Shown here piece after piece: positions 34,973 to 43,987 of a stretch of 64,000 nucleotides of DNA (the stretch's first letter is position 1; each line of letters begins with the position of its first letter). A program made the translations under genes and the position numbers. The notes below the pieces were generated by a model. It was not told where the DNA came from and did no database searches. It was given only the letters and a program-made list of their open reading frames with translations. Source of the DNA: Flagellimonas zhangzhouensis (GTDB lineage Bacteria; Bacteroidota; Bacteroidia; Flavobacteriales; Flavobacteriaceae); assembly GCF_900102925.1 (NCBI RefSeq), contig NZ_FNKI01000001.1, forward strand, positions 930,001 through 994,000, written 5' to 3'.

Positions 34973-37096
34973 TTATTTATGCAGTGCCAATTGAATGCGT
35001 TTTCGAGGTACATCAACATCTAAAACTTTTACCACAACTTGTTGGTGCAAGTGCACGTGTTCGTTCACGTCTTTCACAAAAGTATCCGAAAGATTGGAAA
35101 CGTGAATTAGACCACTTTCTTTAATGCCAATGTCCACAAAACAACCAAAATTGGTGATGTTGTTTACAATTCCAGGCAACAATTGTCCCTCTCGTAAATC
35201 GGTAATTTCCCTGATGTTCTGGTTAAAGGTGAACACCTTGGCTTTTTCGCGAAGATCTAATCCTGGCTTTTCCAATTCCTTTACAATATCTTCCAAAGTG
35301 GGCATACCAATCGTGTCGGTGCAATACGATTTAAGATCAATGCCTTGTAAAGATGTTTTGTTACCAACAATTTCTTTTAAGGGAATGCCTTGGTCCTTGG
35401 CCATTTTGGAAACCAGACCATAACTTTCTGGGTGCACTGCCGAATCATCCAAAGGATTATCGCCGTTTTTGATGCGCAAAAACCCAGCACTTTGTTCAAA
35501 AGCCTTTCCACCCAAACGAGCCACTTTTTTGATTTCGTCACGGTTCTTAAATACTCCGTTTTCATTTCGGTGGGCTACAATGTTCTCTGCCAATTTCGGA
35601 CCAATCCCAGAAACATAACTCAACAAAGGAACACTTGCTGTATTGATGTTGACCCCAACGGAGTTCACACAACTTTCTACCACGGTATCCAATGAGGTCT
35701 TAAGTTGGGTTTGATCCACATCGTGTTGGTATTGCCCAACACCGATGGATTTCGCATCAATTTTCACCAATTCCGCCAAGGGATCGGCTAATCGTCTACC
35801 AATGGAAACAGCTCCTCTTACCGTAACATCGTAATTCGGAAACTCATCACGTGCAATTTTGGAAGCCGAATAAATGGAGGCTCCAGCTTCACTTACCACA
35901 AATACTTCGATGGGTTTTTTAAACGCAATGCGTTTTACCAACTGTTCTGTTTCCCGAGATGCCGTTCCGTTGCCAATGGCAATGGCCTCAATTTTATAGG
36001 CATCTACCAAAGAACTTATTTTTTTGATAGCCCCTGAACTATCCCGTTGTGGCGGATGGGGATAAATGGTTTCGTTATGTTTAAGGTCGCCCTGTTCATC
36101 TAAACAGACCACTTTACATCCTGTTCTAAAACCAGGGTCGATGGCCAAAATGCGTTTTTCACCTAAAGGTGCTCCCAATAACAATTGTTTTAGGTTTTTG
36201 GAAAACACCTGAATTGCGGAAGCATCCGCTTTTTCTTTGGCTGATTTTAAAAGTTCATTGGATAGCGAGGGTAGCAGAAGTCTTTTAAAGGAATCAGCAA
36301 TCGCCAATTCAATATGTTCGGCACAAGCATTGTTGGTTTTAATGATGCGCCTTTCGATATTTTGCAGTGCCCTTTCATCATCTATCTCAATTTTAACCCG
36401 AATGAAACCTTCTTTTTCTGCTCGCATAATGGCCAAAAAACGGTGCGATGGGCATCGGCTCAAAGGTTCGCTCCAATCAAAATAATCACGGAATTTTTGG
36501 GCTTTTTCATCGTCTTTTTTGGCCTTCACCACTTTAGTGGTGATTAAAGCAAAACGCTCCAATTGATTTCGCAATTGGTTTCGGAGATCGGTGCGTTCGT
36601 TGATCCATTCGGCAATTATGTGTCGCGCTCCCTCAAGGGCATCATCCTCGTTTACGACTTCTTTGCTCAAATATTTGGAGGCAATGTATTCGATTTCATC
36701 GCTGCGTTGTGCCATAATGATTTTGGCCAAGGGCTCCAATCCATTTTTACGGGCAGTCTCCGCTTTGGTCTTCTTGCTTTTTTTGAAAGGGAGATACAAA
36801 TCCTCCAAACTTGTCAAATCCTCGCAGCTTAAAAATTTGGATTTTAACTCGGGAGTCAGGGCATCTTGTTCCTCAACCGCTTTGATAATAGCTGCTTTTC
36901 GTTTTTCAAGAGCTTCAAACTGGGCTTTAAATTGCACAATTGCCCCAATTTGAACCTCATCCAAATTGCCTGTAAGTTCTTTTCGGTATCTGGAAATAAA
37001 TGGAACGGTACAATCTTCATCCAAAAGGGCTACTGTATTGACAACGCTTTTTTCTGAAAGTTGGGTGTGGCGAACAATGTAGGGAACAAGTTGCAT
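34973..37096 (-). CDS. tex: Tex-family RNA-binding transcription accessory protein
   Basis: 707 residues with the full Tex order: helical N-terminal region (ISRYRKELTGNLDEVQI), YqgF-like RNase H fold (ILAIDPGFRTGCKVVCLDEQ), helix-hairpin-helix repeats (LLSYVSGIGPKLAENIVAHRN) and a C-terminal S1 domain (LPGIVNNITNFGCFVDIGI; ESGLIHVSNLSD). Tex is a conserved cytoplasmic nucleic-acid-binding protein linked to transcription and RNA turnover. It probably heads an operon with the deacetylase and PAP2 genes. A palindromic repeat lies between it and metG upstream. Confidence 0.95.
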   Translation of the reverse strand: MQLVPYIVRHTQLSEKSVVNTVALLDEDCTVPFISRYRKELTGNLDEVQIGAIVQFKAQFEALEKRKAAIIKAVEEQDALTPELKSKFLSCEDLTSLEDLYLPFKKSKKTKAETARKNGLEPLAKIIMAQRSDEIEYIASKYLSKEVVNEDDALEGARHIIAEWINERTDLRNQLRNQLERFALITTKVVKAKKDDEKAQKFRDYFDWSEPLSRCPSHRFLAIMRAEKEGFIRVKIEIDDERALQNIERRIIKTNNACAEHIELAIADSFKRLLLPSLSNELLKSAKEKADASAIQVFSKNLKQLLLGAPLGEKRILAIDPGFRTGCKVVCLDEQGDLKHNETIYPHPPQRDSSGAIKKISSLVDAYKIEAIAIGNGTASRETEQLVKRIAFKKPIEVFVVSEAGASIYSASKIARDEFPNYDVTVRGAVSIGRRLADPLAELVKIDAKSIGVGQYQHDVDQTQLKTSLDTVVESCVNSVGVNINTASVPLLSYVSGIGPKLAENIVAHRNENGVFKNRDEIKKVARLGGKAFEQSAGFLRIKNGDNPLDDSAVHPESYGLVSKMAKDQGIPLKEIVGNKTSLQGIDLKSYCTDTIGMPTLEDIVKELEKPGLDLREKAKVFTFNQNIREITDLREGQLLPGIVNNITNFGCFVDIGIKESGLIHVSNLSDTFVKDVNEHVHLHQQVVVKVLDVDVPRKRIQLALHK

Positions 37097-37114
37097 GATG
37101 TTTGTTTAGTAGAT

Positions 37115-37175
37115 GTCACTTCGAGCGTAGTCGAGAAGTCTTTTCATCCATTTTTAAAGTAGGTCTCGACCTGAC
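37115..37175. repeat. Dispersed palindromic repeat between tex and metG
   Basis: The left part GTCACTTCGAGCGTAGTCGA and the right part AGGTCTCGACCTGAC form an inverted pair across a 30-bp AT-rich spacer. The core TCGAGCG.AGTCGA matches repeats at 37697, 49854, 51166 and 51909. Confidence 0.75.
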
Positions 37176-37193
37176 ATTTTCTTTGGACATGAA

Positions 37194-39290
37194 TTAGCTA
37201 ATACCTTCCCCGTTATTGACCCCATCTTCATCTGGGTTCACAAAAACGAGTTTACCTTCTTTATCCTCAGTCATCAAAATCATCCCTTCACTTTCTACGC
37301 CACGTAGTTTTCTAGGGGCCAAGTTCACCAAAACTGTAACCTTTTTACCAATGATGTCTTCAGGTTTAAAGCTTTCAGCAATTCCAGAAACAATGGTTCG
37401 TGTATCCAGACCCGTGTCTATTTTCAATACCAAAAGTTTGTTGGCCTTTGGCATTTTTTCTGCTTCTATAATGGTACCAACTCGCATATCGAGTTTGGCA
37501 AAATCATCGTAAGTGATGGTATCTTTTTGCGGCGCTACTTCTTTTTCCATTTGCGCGTTTATTTTTTTAGTGGCTTCTAGTTTATCCAATTGCTGTTGAA
37601 TTTCTGAGTCTTCAATCTTACGGAAAAGCAATTCACTTTTGTTTATGGTGTGTCCAGCAGGAAGTAAACTGTCTTTAGTAGCTACACTTTCCCATGAAGT
37701 CTCGACTGCCTGCCCGTCCTGCAGGCGGGCGCTCGACCTGACATTAAGAATGCCTTTCAGTTTTTCCGAAGTAAATGGTAAAAAGGGTTCACTCAAAACC
37801 GCCAATCCAGTTGCAATTTGAAGTGCAACATACATAATGGTCTTTACGCGCTCCTCATCGGTTTTGATGAGTTTCCAAGGTTCCTCATCGGCCAAATATT
37901 TGTTGCCTAATCGGGCCAAGTTCATCAATTCTTGACTTCCTTCACGGAAACGATAGCGTTCCAAAGAGCTGGAAAGGATACCTGGATAGGTTTTTAATGT
38001 ATTTAAGGTTTCCAAATCCGTTTCGGTGAACTCACCAGGAGTTGGAACTACGCCATCATAATATTTATGGGTAAGCACAGCGACACGGTTCACAAAGTTG
38101 CCAAAAATGGCCACCAATTCGTTGTTGTTGCGTGCCTGAAAATCCTTCCAAGTAAAATCATTGTCCTTTGTTTCTGGAGCATTGGCCGTTAATGCATAAC
38201 GAAGTACGTCTTGCATATCTGGAAATTCTTCCAAGTATTCATGCAACCAAACCGCCCAGTTTTTGGAGGTGGACAATTTATTGCCTTCCAAGTTCAGGAA
38301 TTCGTTGGCTGGAACATTCTCGGGTAACACAAAATCTCCATGGGCTTTTAGCATGCTCGGGAAGATGATACAGTGGAAAACAATATTATCTTTTCCAATA
38401 AAGTGCACCAATTTGGTGTCTTTGTCTTTCCAATAAGGCTCCCAATCTTTTCCTTCGCGTTCGGCCCATTCTTTGGTGGAAGAAATATATCCGATGGGGG
38501 CATCAAACCATACATACAATACTTTTCCTTCGCCACCTTCAACGGGAACGGGAATCCCCCAATCCAAATCGCGGGTTACCGCACGTGGTTTAAGGCCATC
38601 ATCTATCCAAGATTTACATTGGCCATACACGTTGGGTTTCCAATCGGCTTTATGGCCTTCCAGAATCCATTCTTTTAAGAATCCTTCGTAACGATCTAAA
38701 GGTAAAAACCAATGTTTGGTTGTTTTTAGGGTCGGAACTGCACCTGTAATGGTCGATTTTGGGTTAATAAGGTCGGTAGCATTCAATGACGAACCACATC
38801 TTTCACATTGATCGCCATAAGCTTCTTCATTGCCACATTTTGGACATGTACCGATGACAAAACGATCGGCCAAAAATTGATTGGCTTCTTCATCGTACAA
38901 TTGTTCGGTTACCTCTTCAATAAAATCCCCTGCTTCGTACATCTTTTTAAAGAAGTCTGAAGCTGTTTTATGGTGTACTTCCGCAGAAGTTCTGGAGTAA
39001 TTGTCAAAAGAAATACCAAAATCCGCAAAGGATTTTTTAATGATAGCGTGGTATTTGTCAATGATTTCTTTTGGAGTAACACCCTCTTTTTTGGCTTTCA
39101 TGGAGATGGCCACACCGTGTTCGTCGCTACCGCAAACAAAAGCGACATCATTGCCTTTTAGGCGAAGGTAACGGGAATAAATATCCGCAGGAACATAGAC
39201 TCCTGCCAAATGCCCAATGTGAATGGGGCCATTGGTGTAGGGGAGTGCAGCTGTAATCGTATATCTTGATGGTGATGGGTTCTGGGCCAT
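37194..39290 (-). CDS. metG: Methionyl-tRNA synthetase
   Basis: 698 residues, class I synthetase charging tRNA-Met. HIGH motif at residues 24-27, zinc knuckle [23 protein letters not shown]-loop variant KLSTS at about residue 338, anticodon-binding helical domain, and a C-terminal tRNA-binding (EMAP-like) domain ([20 protein letters not shown]). Residues about 516-532 (from NVRSSA to AVETS) are encoded by a palindromic repeat (37697-37745) inserted in frame in the linker after the anticodon domain. The rest looks normal. Confidence 0.97.
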   Translation of the reverse strand: MAQNPSPSRYTITAALPYTNGPIHIGHLAGVYVPADIYSRYLRLKGNDVAFVCGSDEHGVAISMKAKKEGVTPKEIIDKYHAIIKKSFADFGISFDNYSRTSAEVHHKTASDFFKKMYEAGDFIEEVTEQLYDEEANQFLADRFVIGTCPKCGNEEAYGDQCERCGSSLNATDLINPKSTITGAVPTLKTTKHWFLPLDRYEGFLKEWILEGHKADWKPNVYGQCKSWIDDGLKPRAVTRDLDWGIPVPVEGGEGKVLYVWFDAPIGYISSTKEWAEREGKDWEPYWKDKDTKLVHFIGKDNIVFHCIIFPSMLKAHGDFVLPENVPANEFLNLEGNKLSTSKNWAVWLHEYLEEFPDMQDVLRYALTANAPETKDNDFTWKDFQARNNNELVAIFGNFVNRVAVLTHKYYDGVVPTPGEFTETDLETLNTLKTYPGILSSSLERYRFREGSQELMNLARLGNKYLADEEPWKLIKTDEERVKTIMYVALQIATGLAVLSEPFLPFTSEKLKGILNVRSSARLQDGQAVETSWESVATKDSLLPAGHTINKSELLFRKIEDSEIQQQLDKLEATKKINAQMEKEVAPQKDTITYDDFAKLDMRVGTIIEAEKMPKANKLLVLKIDTGLDTRTIVSGIAESFKPEDIIGKKVTVLVNLAPRKLRGVESEGMILMTEDKEGKLVFVNPDEDGVNNGEGIS
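37697..37745. repeat. Palindromic repeat inside metG
   Basis: Read leftward it is GTCAGGTCGAGCG, then a nested GC-rich palindrome of 21 bp (arms CCCGCCTGC and GGACGGGCAGG), then CAGTCGAGACTT. Without the nested part it equals the dispersed element GTC..nTCGAGCGCAGTCGAGA. Both the element and its 21-bp insert keep the metG frame. Confidence 0.8.
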
Positions 39291-39434
39291 GAAAAATTCT
39301 AATTAGGCCCCAAAAATACTGATTTTAGCGGGATACTTCCTAAAAAAGGAAACCTCCAATAATGCGACCCAACTTGGGGTATGGGGTGCACTATCGAAGG
39401 CTTCCTAAAATTGAGGATTATAGTTCTTGTTTCT

Positions 39435-41150
39435 CTAAGAGATCATCACGGATTTACTCATTTTTTTCTCTCCTACAGATATGCGATAAATGTATTTTCC
39501 AGTGGAAAGGCTATCACGCATTCGTTCTCTAATATTGATTTCAACGGAACCTTCCAACATTATTTCGTTGAACAATGTTCCAACACGTTGTCCCAAAATA
39601 TTGAAAAGTTCAATATCAACATGGGCCGAAACAGGCATCTCTAAATGAATATGCGGTGCTCGGGAACTTGGATAATAAGGTGAATGAACAATACCGTCCA
39701 AAATATCCACATTCGGGTTGTTCGGATCTTGACTTGGTGGTGTTTCGGGTAAAATTGGTGGATCGTTATCCATGGCAATATCCTCCAATGTTTCTCCACT
39801 ACAATTAAATCCGAGGTCAATAGCTCTATAGGGGTGGCCCAAAAGGTGTTGTTCCACTAAATTTCTGGGTACACAAAGCCATTCGGCCAATACGGTTCCG
39901 TACAAATCCCTAAAATCCATGGTGTACTCTAAATTACCACGGTTGTTGGGTTCATCTAAAGATGGATGGTCGCCCACGAAGGCACTACCATTTAATCCAG
40001 AACCAAAAAATAGGGTTGGAGCGGCTTTTCCGTGATCGGTACCGTTGGAACCATTTTCAAAAATTCGTCGTCCGAATTCTGAGAAGGTCATACTCAACAC
40101 ATTATTGTCTTGTTCCGTGTACGCAAGGTCTTCATAGAAATTATTGATGGCCACGGATAGGTTACTCATCAATCTTTCATGCACTATAGGTTGATTGCCG
40201 TGGGTATCAAATCCACCCATAGAGATCATGTAGACTTTGGTGCCCAAGTTGCCTTTGATCAATCTAGCCAAAAGCGCTAATTGTCTAGCAAATCCATTAT
40301 CTTGGTATTCCACTTGGTTTTGACCTGCCATATATGCATCGTGAATGGTGCCAGCATATTCGTAAGTGGTATTCGCAACCCCTCTTAAAAAACGAAGTTG
40401 GTCGCCATACATACAATTATCAAAAGGAGTATTGGCATCAACATCATAAAACAGACCTGTTTCTGCAATTTGCTCCAATTGATCCACATTGTTGGTAACA
40501 AAGGCGTAGTTGGTTTCCTCGCCCTGAAACACCAAGTTGGCCAAGTTTCCAATTTGAATAGCAGCAGGTGCTGGAGGAGGTGAAATCAGATAATCAGGAT
40601 ACAATTGTTCAAAATGTCTACCCATCCATCCTGTATTTTCACCCGAGAATCCTGTTGTGGTCAAATCGGTATTGGCAAAAATATCGGAACCCGTAAAGTG
40701 GGATAAACTTTGATTCTCGTATCCAACGCCGTGAACAGCTTTAAACTGTCCATCTCCCCAAAGGGATTCCAAAGCATTCATATAGGTAGGTACTCCAAAA
40801 TCGTCCGTAAGTTTTAATACTTTACTTTCTGGAATGTAGATATTTGGCCTAGCATTGGCATAGGTGTCGTATTGTTGGATCGGAATTACGGTACTAAGAC
40901 CGTCATTTCCACCTGATAAGCGAATCAGGATTAAAATATTATCGGTTTCTGCTGCCGCAACAGCTGCAGTAAGGGGAGAAGGCGCCGAGGCTGAAACAAA
41001 GTGGCTTCCTAAAAACATGGAGCCAGACCCCGCAATCCCAAGGGCTTGCACAAAGGAACGTCTACTCCATTTTTTGTGTTCCAAATCATGACCTTCGTGT
41101 TCTAGGCCTTTGTGAGGAGATGTATTGTGGTTATGGTGATTATCGCACAT
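39435..41150 (-). CDS. DUF1501 protein with Tat-type leader and T9SS sorting domain
   Basis: 571 residues. The N-terminus has a His/Asp-rich stretch then SRRSFVQALGIAGSGSMFLG, a twin-arginine-type leader. The DUF1501 body follows (LIRLSGGNDGLSTVIP, SMGGFDTHGNQ, EFGRRIFENGSNGTDHGKAAP, related to alkaline-phosphatase-like folds). The last ~80 residues form a type A T9SS C-terminal domain (DIELFNILGQRVGTLF; GKYIYRISVGEKKMSKSVMI), which predicts surface export. It is paired with the DUF1800 gene 11 bp upstream. Confidence 0.9.
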   Translation of the reverse strand: MCDNHHNHNTSPHKGLEHEGHDLEHKKWSRRSFVQALGIAGSGSMFLGSHFVSASAPSPLTAAVAAAETDNILILIRLSGGNDGLSTVIPIQQYDTYANARPNIYIPESKVLKLTDDFGVPTYMNALESLWGDGQFKAVHGVGYENQSLSHFTGSDIFANTDLTTTGFSGENTGWMGRHFEQLYPDYLISPPPAPAAIQIGNLANLVFQGEETNYAFVTNNVDQLEQIAETGLFYDVDANTPFDNCMYGDQLRFLRGVANTTYEYAGTIHDAYMAGQNQVEYQDNGFARQLALLARLIKGNLGTKVYMISMGGFDTHGNQPIVHERLMSNLSVAINNFYEDLAYTEQDNNVLSMTFSEFGRRIFENGSNGTDHGKAAPTLFFGSGLNGSAFVGDHPSLDEPNNRGNLEYTMDFRDLYGTVLAEWLCVPRNLVEQHLLGHPYRAIDLGFNCSGETLEDIAMDNDPPILPETPPSQDPNNPNVDILDGIVHSPYYPSSRAPHIHLEMPVSAHVDIELFNILGQRVGTLFNEIMLEGSVEINIRERMRDSLSTGKYIYRISVGEKKMSKSVMIS

Positions 41151-41161
41151 GGGTGATGGGG

Positions 41162-42673
41162 TTATTTAAGTTGAAACTCGGGTTCTCTGGACAAGTGGCG
41201 CAGTAAAACATAGACTTGGGTCGGTACTTCCATACTTGAAGAAAGCACCCACCATCCGTTACCGCCTGGAATGTAATCCGAAGAATAATAATCTTCTGGA
41301 ACATCATCTATTTTGAAAGCATCCATAGCGCGTTCAAAATCAGCATCTGTCAAAAGGCCCTTGGGTGTAAACTTGTTTACCAATGCCCTAACCACGGTTT
41401 CTGGATTACTGGTATTGCTTTCGGCAGCCCCAACAGCATCCATCGCCAAGGTTCTAAATTGTTCATCGTTATCTTGGAAAGCTCTTTCCAAAAAGAATTC
41501 CATGGTGAGCCAACGACCAATTATAAAATTCGTATTGATCCATTGTCTGTCACGCTGCCAACCTTCCACTTCGGGAGGCTGAAAAAATCGTTGACCTAAT
41601 AAGGAACAAGAATCGATCATTGTCAGTACATCGGAATCATCATACGTAAAGTTCGTTTCCTTTAAAAAATTGAAATAAAGGTCGATTGGACTTTTGATGA
41701 TCACCCCAATTGTGGTTTCATCAAAAAAGTGTTGGCTTTTAAAGAGTTGACGCAGCACTGGTGCCAAATCGAAATTATTGGAGATAAAGGTTTGGGCCAA
41801 CCCATCAATAATTTCAGGAGCATTTCCTCCTTCATCGTTGGTTGAATCGGGGTGTACAAAAAACTCATACAGCTTTTTACAAATGTACCATCCGATTTCA
41901 TCAGGTCTTTGGTTGAATAAAATATCGATAACATCATCATACCCCCAATTACCTGTTTGCCCAAAAATGGTTTTGTTCTCGGTGTTGAATTCTTCTGGGT
42001 CAAATGTTACTTGGGTACAGCCTTCCTCACCACGTTCAGTGTAACCAGAAAGTGCTTTCGCGGTTTCAATAATGTCTTCTTCTGTATAATTGTTCCCTTC
42101 ACCCAATGTAAAAAGCTCATAAAGCTCACGGGCGTAGTTTTCATTGGGATTATTACCTCTGTTTCGTACCCCATCCAAATAATAGAGCATGGCACTGGTT
42201 AGGCCAATTTCACTGGTGAAGGTCTTAAAATTGCCCAAGGCATTTCGCTGTAGGCAATTGATATAATAAAACAGGAACTGTGGACAATTATAAGTTTCCA
42301 ACTGGGTCACAAAATGATTGCTCCAGAAAAAACTCAATCGATCTCTGAGGTTGTTGTCCAATAGTGCGTTTCCGTAGGCGGTTGTAAAATCCTCAATTTG
42401 TGCTCTCCGTATTTGACCTGCCAAATCATCATCAGCAGGATAGTTGGCATCGTTCCAATCGGCCCATTCGGGTGCTGGAATCAGTGGGGCAGCTAAAGCT
42501 TGGTCGACCAATGCATCTACCAAAGTACCTGCGGTTTGTCCCACAGCGGCATTTATGGTATCAACAGAGGCACTAAAACCTAGCCTTCGGTACAAATGGG
42601 CCGCACGTAACTCATCCAATGGAGTAGTATACGGCGCCAAAGTAGAGGAATTACAATTGATGAAGTACTCCAT
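41162..42673 (-). CDS. DUF1800-family protein
   Basis: 503 residues. Typical family landmarks: AAHLYRRLGFSAS at the N-terminus, FWSNHFVTQL, NENYARELYELFTLGEGNNYTEEDI, LSGYTERG and EGWQRDRQWINTN. There is no clear classical signal peptide. DUF1800 and DUF1501 genes are almost always adjacent in Bacteroidota and Planctomycetota; the activity is unknown. It is the first gene of the two-gene leftward operon. Confidence 0.9.
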   Translation of the reverse strand: MEYFINCNSSTLAPYTTPLDELRAAHLYRRLGFSASVDTINAAVGQTAGTLVDALVDQALAAPLIPAPEWADWNDANYPADDDLAGQIRRAQIEDFTTAYGNALLDNNLRDRLSFFWSNHFVTQLETYNCPQFLFYYINCLQRNALGNFKTFTSEIGLTSAMLYYLDGVRNRGNNPNENYARELYELFTLGEGNNYTEEDIIETAKALSGYTERGEEGCTQVTFDPEEFNTENKTIFGQTGNWGYDDVIDILFNQRPDEIGWYICKKLYEFFVHPDSTNDEGGNAPEIIDGLAQTFISNNFDLAPVLRQLFKSQHFFDETTIGVIIKSPIDLYFNFLKETNFTYDDSDVLTMIDSCSLLGQRFFQPPEVEGWQRDRQWINTNFIIGRWLTMEFFLERAFQDNDEQFRTLAMDAVGAAESNTSNPETVVRALVNKFTPKGLLTDADFERAMDAFKIDDVPEDYYSSDYIPGGNGWWVLSSSMEVPTQVYVLLRHLSREPEFQLK

Positions 42674-42842
42674 AGCAATGTCTGGCGTTAATTAGGTACA
42701 TAGTTTTGGGGCAACTATATGTTTATGCTAGTGTTGGGGTGGTTCAATTGAGCCAACAAATTACAACCTTAACGTTCTAAAGTCCATCAACGACCAAATT
42801 TTTCGATGAAATGCGTAAAATTTTATAAAATTGGGTAATCGT

Positions 42843-43202
42843 ATGGCAAATCATAACAAATTTGGGAAGCTTGGTGAGAAAATGGCAAAGGAACATTTGC
42901 TTGCTTCTGGATATGAGATTTGTGCCCAAAATTATCGCTTTCAAAAAGCTGAGGTCGATATCATTGCCTTAAAGCGGGATGTTTTGGTGATAGTGGAGGT
43001 GAAGTCAAGAAATAAAGGCTTTTTGGAGGATATATCAGAAGTAATCCACCCTAAAAAAGTGAAGCTTTTAGCCCTAGCGGCCAACCAGTATGTGGAAGAA
43101 AATGACCTGGATCTTGAGGTGCGTTTTGATGTAATTACAGTCATTAAAAACAGGGAAAAATTTGAAATTGAGCACTTTGAAAACGCATTTTATTTTTTCT
43201 AA
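42843..43202 (+). CDS. yraN: YraN/UPF0102-family putative nuclease
   Basis: 119 residues from the ATG at 42843; an upstream TTG at 42831 is less likely. The sequence MANHNKFGKLGEKMAKEHLLASGYEI...NYRFQKAEVDIIA...VLVIVEVKSR gives the conserved E, D and E-x-K residues of the restriction-endonuclease-like fold. The family is widespread and poorly characterised. It is 52 bp upstream of the ACT-domain gene, which has its own promoter. Confidence 0.9.
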   Translation: MANHNKFGKLGEKMAKEHLLASGYEICAQNYRFQKAEVDIIALKRDVLVIVEVKSRNKGFLEDISEVIHPKKVKLLALAANQYVEENDLDLEVRFDVITVIKNREKFEIEHFENAFYFF

Positions 43203-43206
43203 CCAT

Positions 43207-43237
43207 TTGTTTGTTTTGTAACAATATGTTATTTTTG
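43207..43237 (+). promoter_or_regulatory. Promoter of the ACT-domain gene
   Basis: TTG at 43207-43209, a 20-nt spacer, and TATTTTTG at 43230-43237 form a good match to the Bacteroidota promoter. The ATG at 43255 follows 17 bp later, giving a short leader. Confidence 0.55.
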
Positions 43238-43254
43238 CTCAAAACCAATGAAGA

Positions 43255-43914
43255 ATGAAAACCATATCTGCGGTAGTTGAGCACTACATTAAGAAAAAAC
43301 CATTTCTGCAAACAGCTTTGGCACAGGGTATTATCAACCTTACATCATTATCTAGACAGATAAAACCCGAGATCGCCGAAGAATTGGGTAAGGATGTTAA
43401 AGATGGTGCCATTGTGATGGCATTGAAGCGTTTGTCCGACGATTTGGAGTTTAGGGCCACCCATCGTATTGTAAAGGTGCTCAAGAATATTGGTGAGATT
43501 ACCGTTCGTTCCAACCTTTCCGATTATACCTTTTTGGCCTCCGATACCATTTTGGAACAACAGGCCAAATTGTTGGAAGAGGTCAATGAGAACCAAGATG
43601 TGTTTTATACTTCTTCAAGAGGTGTGAACGAGATCAACATTGTAATCAGCAATGTGATGGATAGCGTTGTGGAGAAATATTTCAAGAGTGAGCGTTGTAC
43701 CCAAAAGGCTGAAGGGTTATCTTCGATTACGGTGAAATTACCTGCGGAGAACGTTTCAGTACCTGGAATTTATTATTTTATTTTTCAGCGATTGGCTTGG
43801 GAGGGCATTGTGCTATACGAAGTGATTTCGACAACCAACGAGTTTACTATTTTGGTGAACGATGAACAAGTGGATGTAGCTTTCCGAACCATTAAAGATC
43901 TAAAATCCTTATAA
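43255..43914 (+). CDS. ACT-domain protein resembling the aspartokinase regulatory region
   Basis: 219 residues. There is no kinase core. The C-terminal ~80 residues (VPGIYYFIFQRLAWEGIVLYEVISTTNEFTILV) match the ACT_7-type domain that follows aspartokinase domains, and the middle (TVRSNLSDYTFLASDTILEQQ) has the same helix-strand order. The N-terminal helical part resembles a small DNA-binding or dimerisation segment (LTSLSRQIKPEIAEEL). Databases sometimes call it aspartate kinase, which is unlikely to be right: the true aspartate kinase is at 56703. A free-standing amino-acid sensor is the best guess. Confidence 0.75.
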   Translation: MKTISAVVEHYIKKKPFLQTALAQGIINLTSLSRQIKPEIAEELGKDVKDGAIVMALKRLSDDLEFRATHRIVKVLKNIGEITVRSNLSDYTFLASDTILEQQAKLLEEVNENQDVFYTSSRGVNEINIVISNVMDSVVEKYFKSERCTQKAEGLSSITVKLPAENVSVPGIYYFIFQRLAWEGIVLYEVISTTNEFTILVNDEQVDVAFRTIKDLKSL

Positions 43915-43987
43915 TTTTTACATTGCCACGGGTTTCCTAAACTAAATGGGCATCTCCTTCGTTTAAGAAAAAGACACTTTTGAAGGA

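Noticed and set aside
43255..43914. Annotation as aspartate kinase
   Set aside because: The kinase core (KFGG motif, ATP-binding region) is absent; only the regulatory-type ACT region is recognisable.
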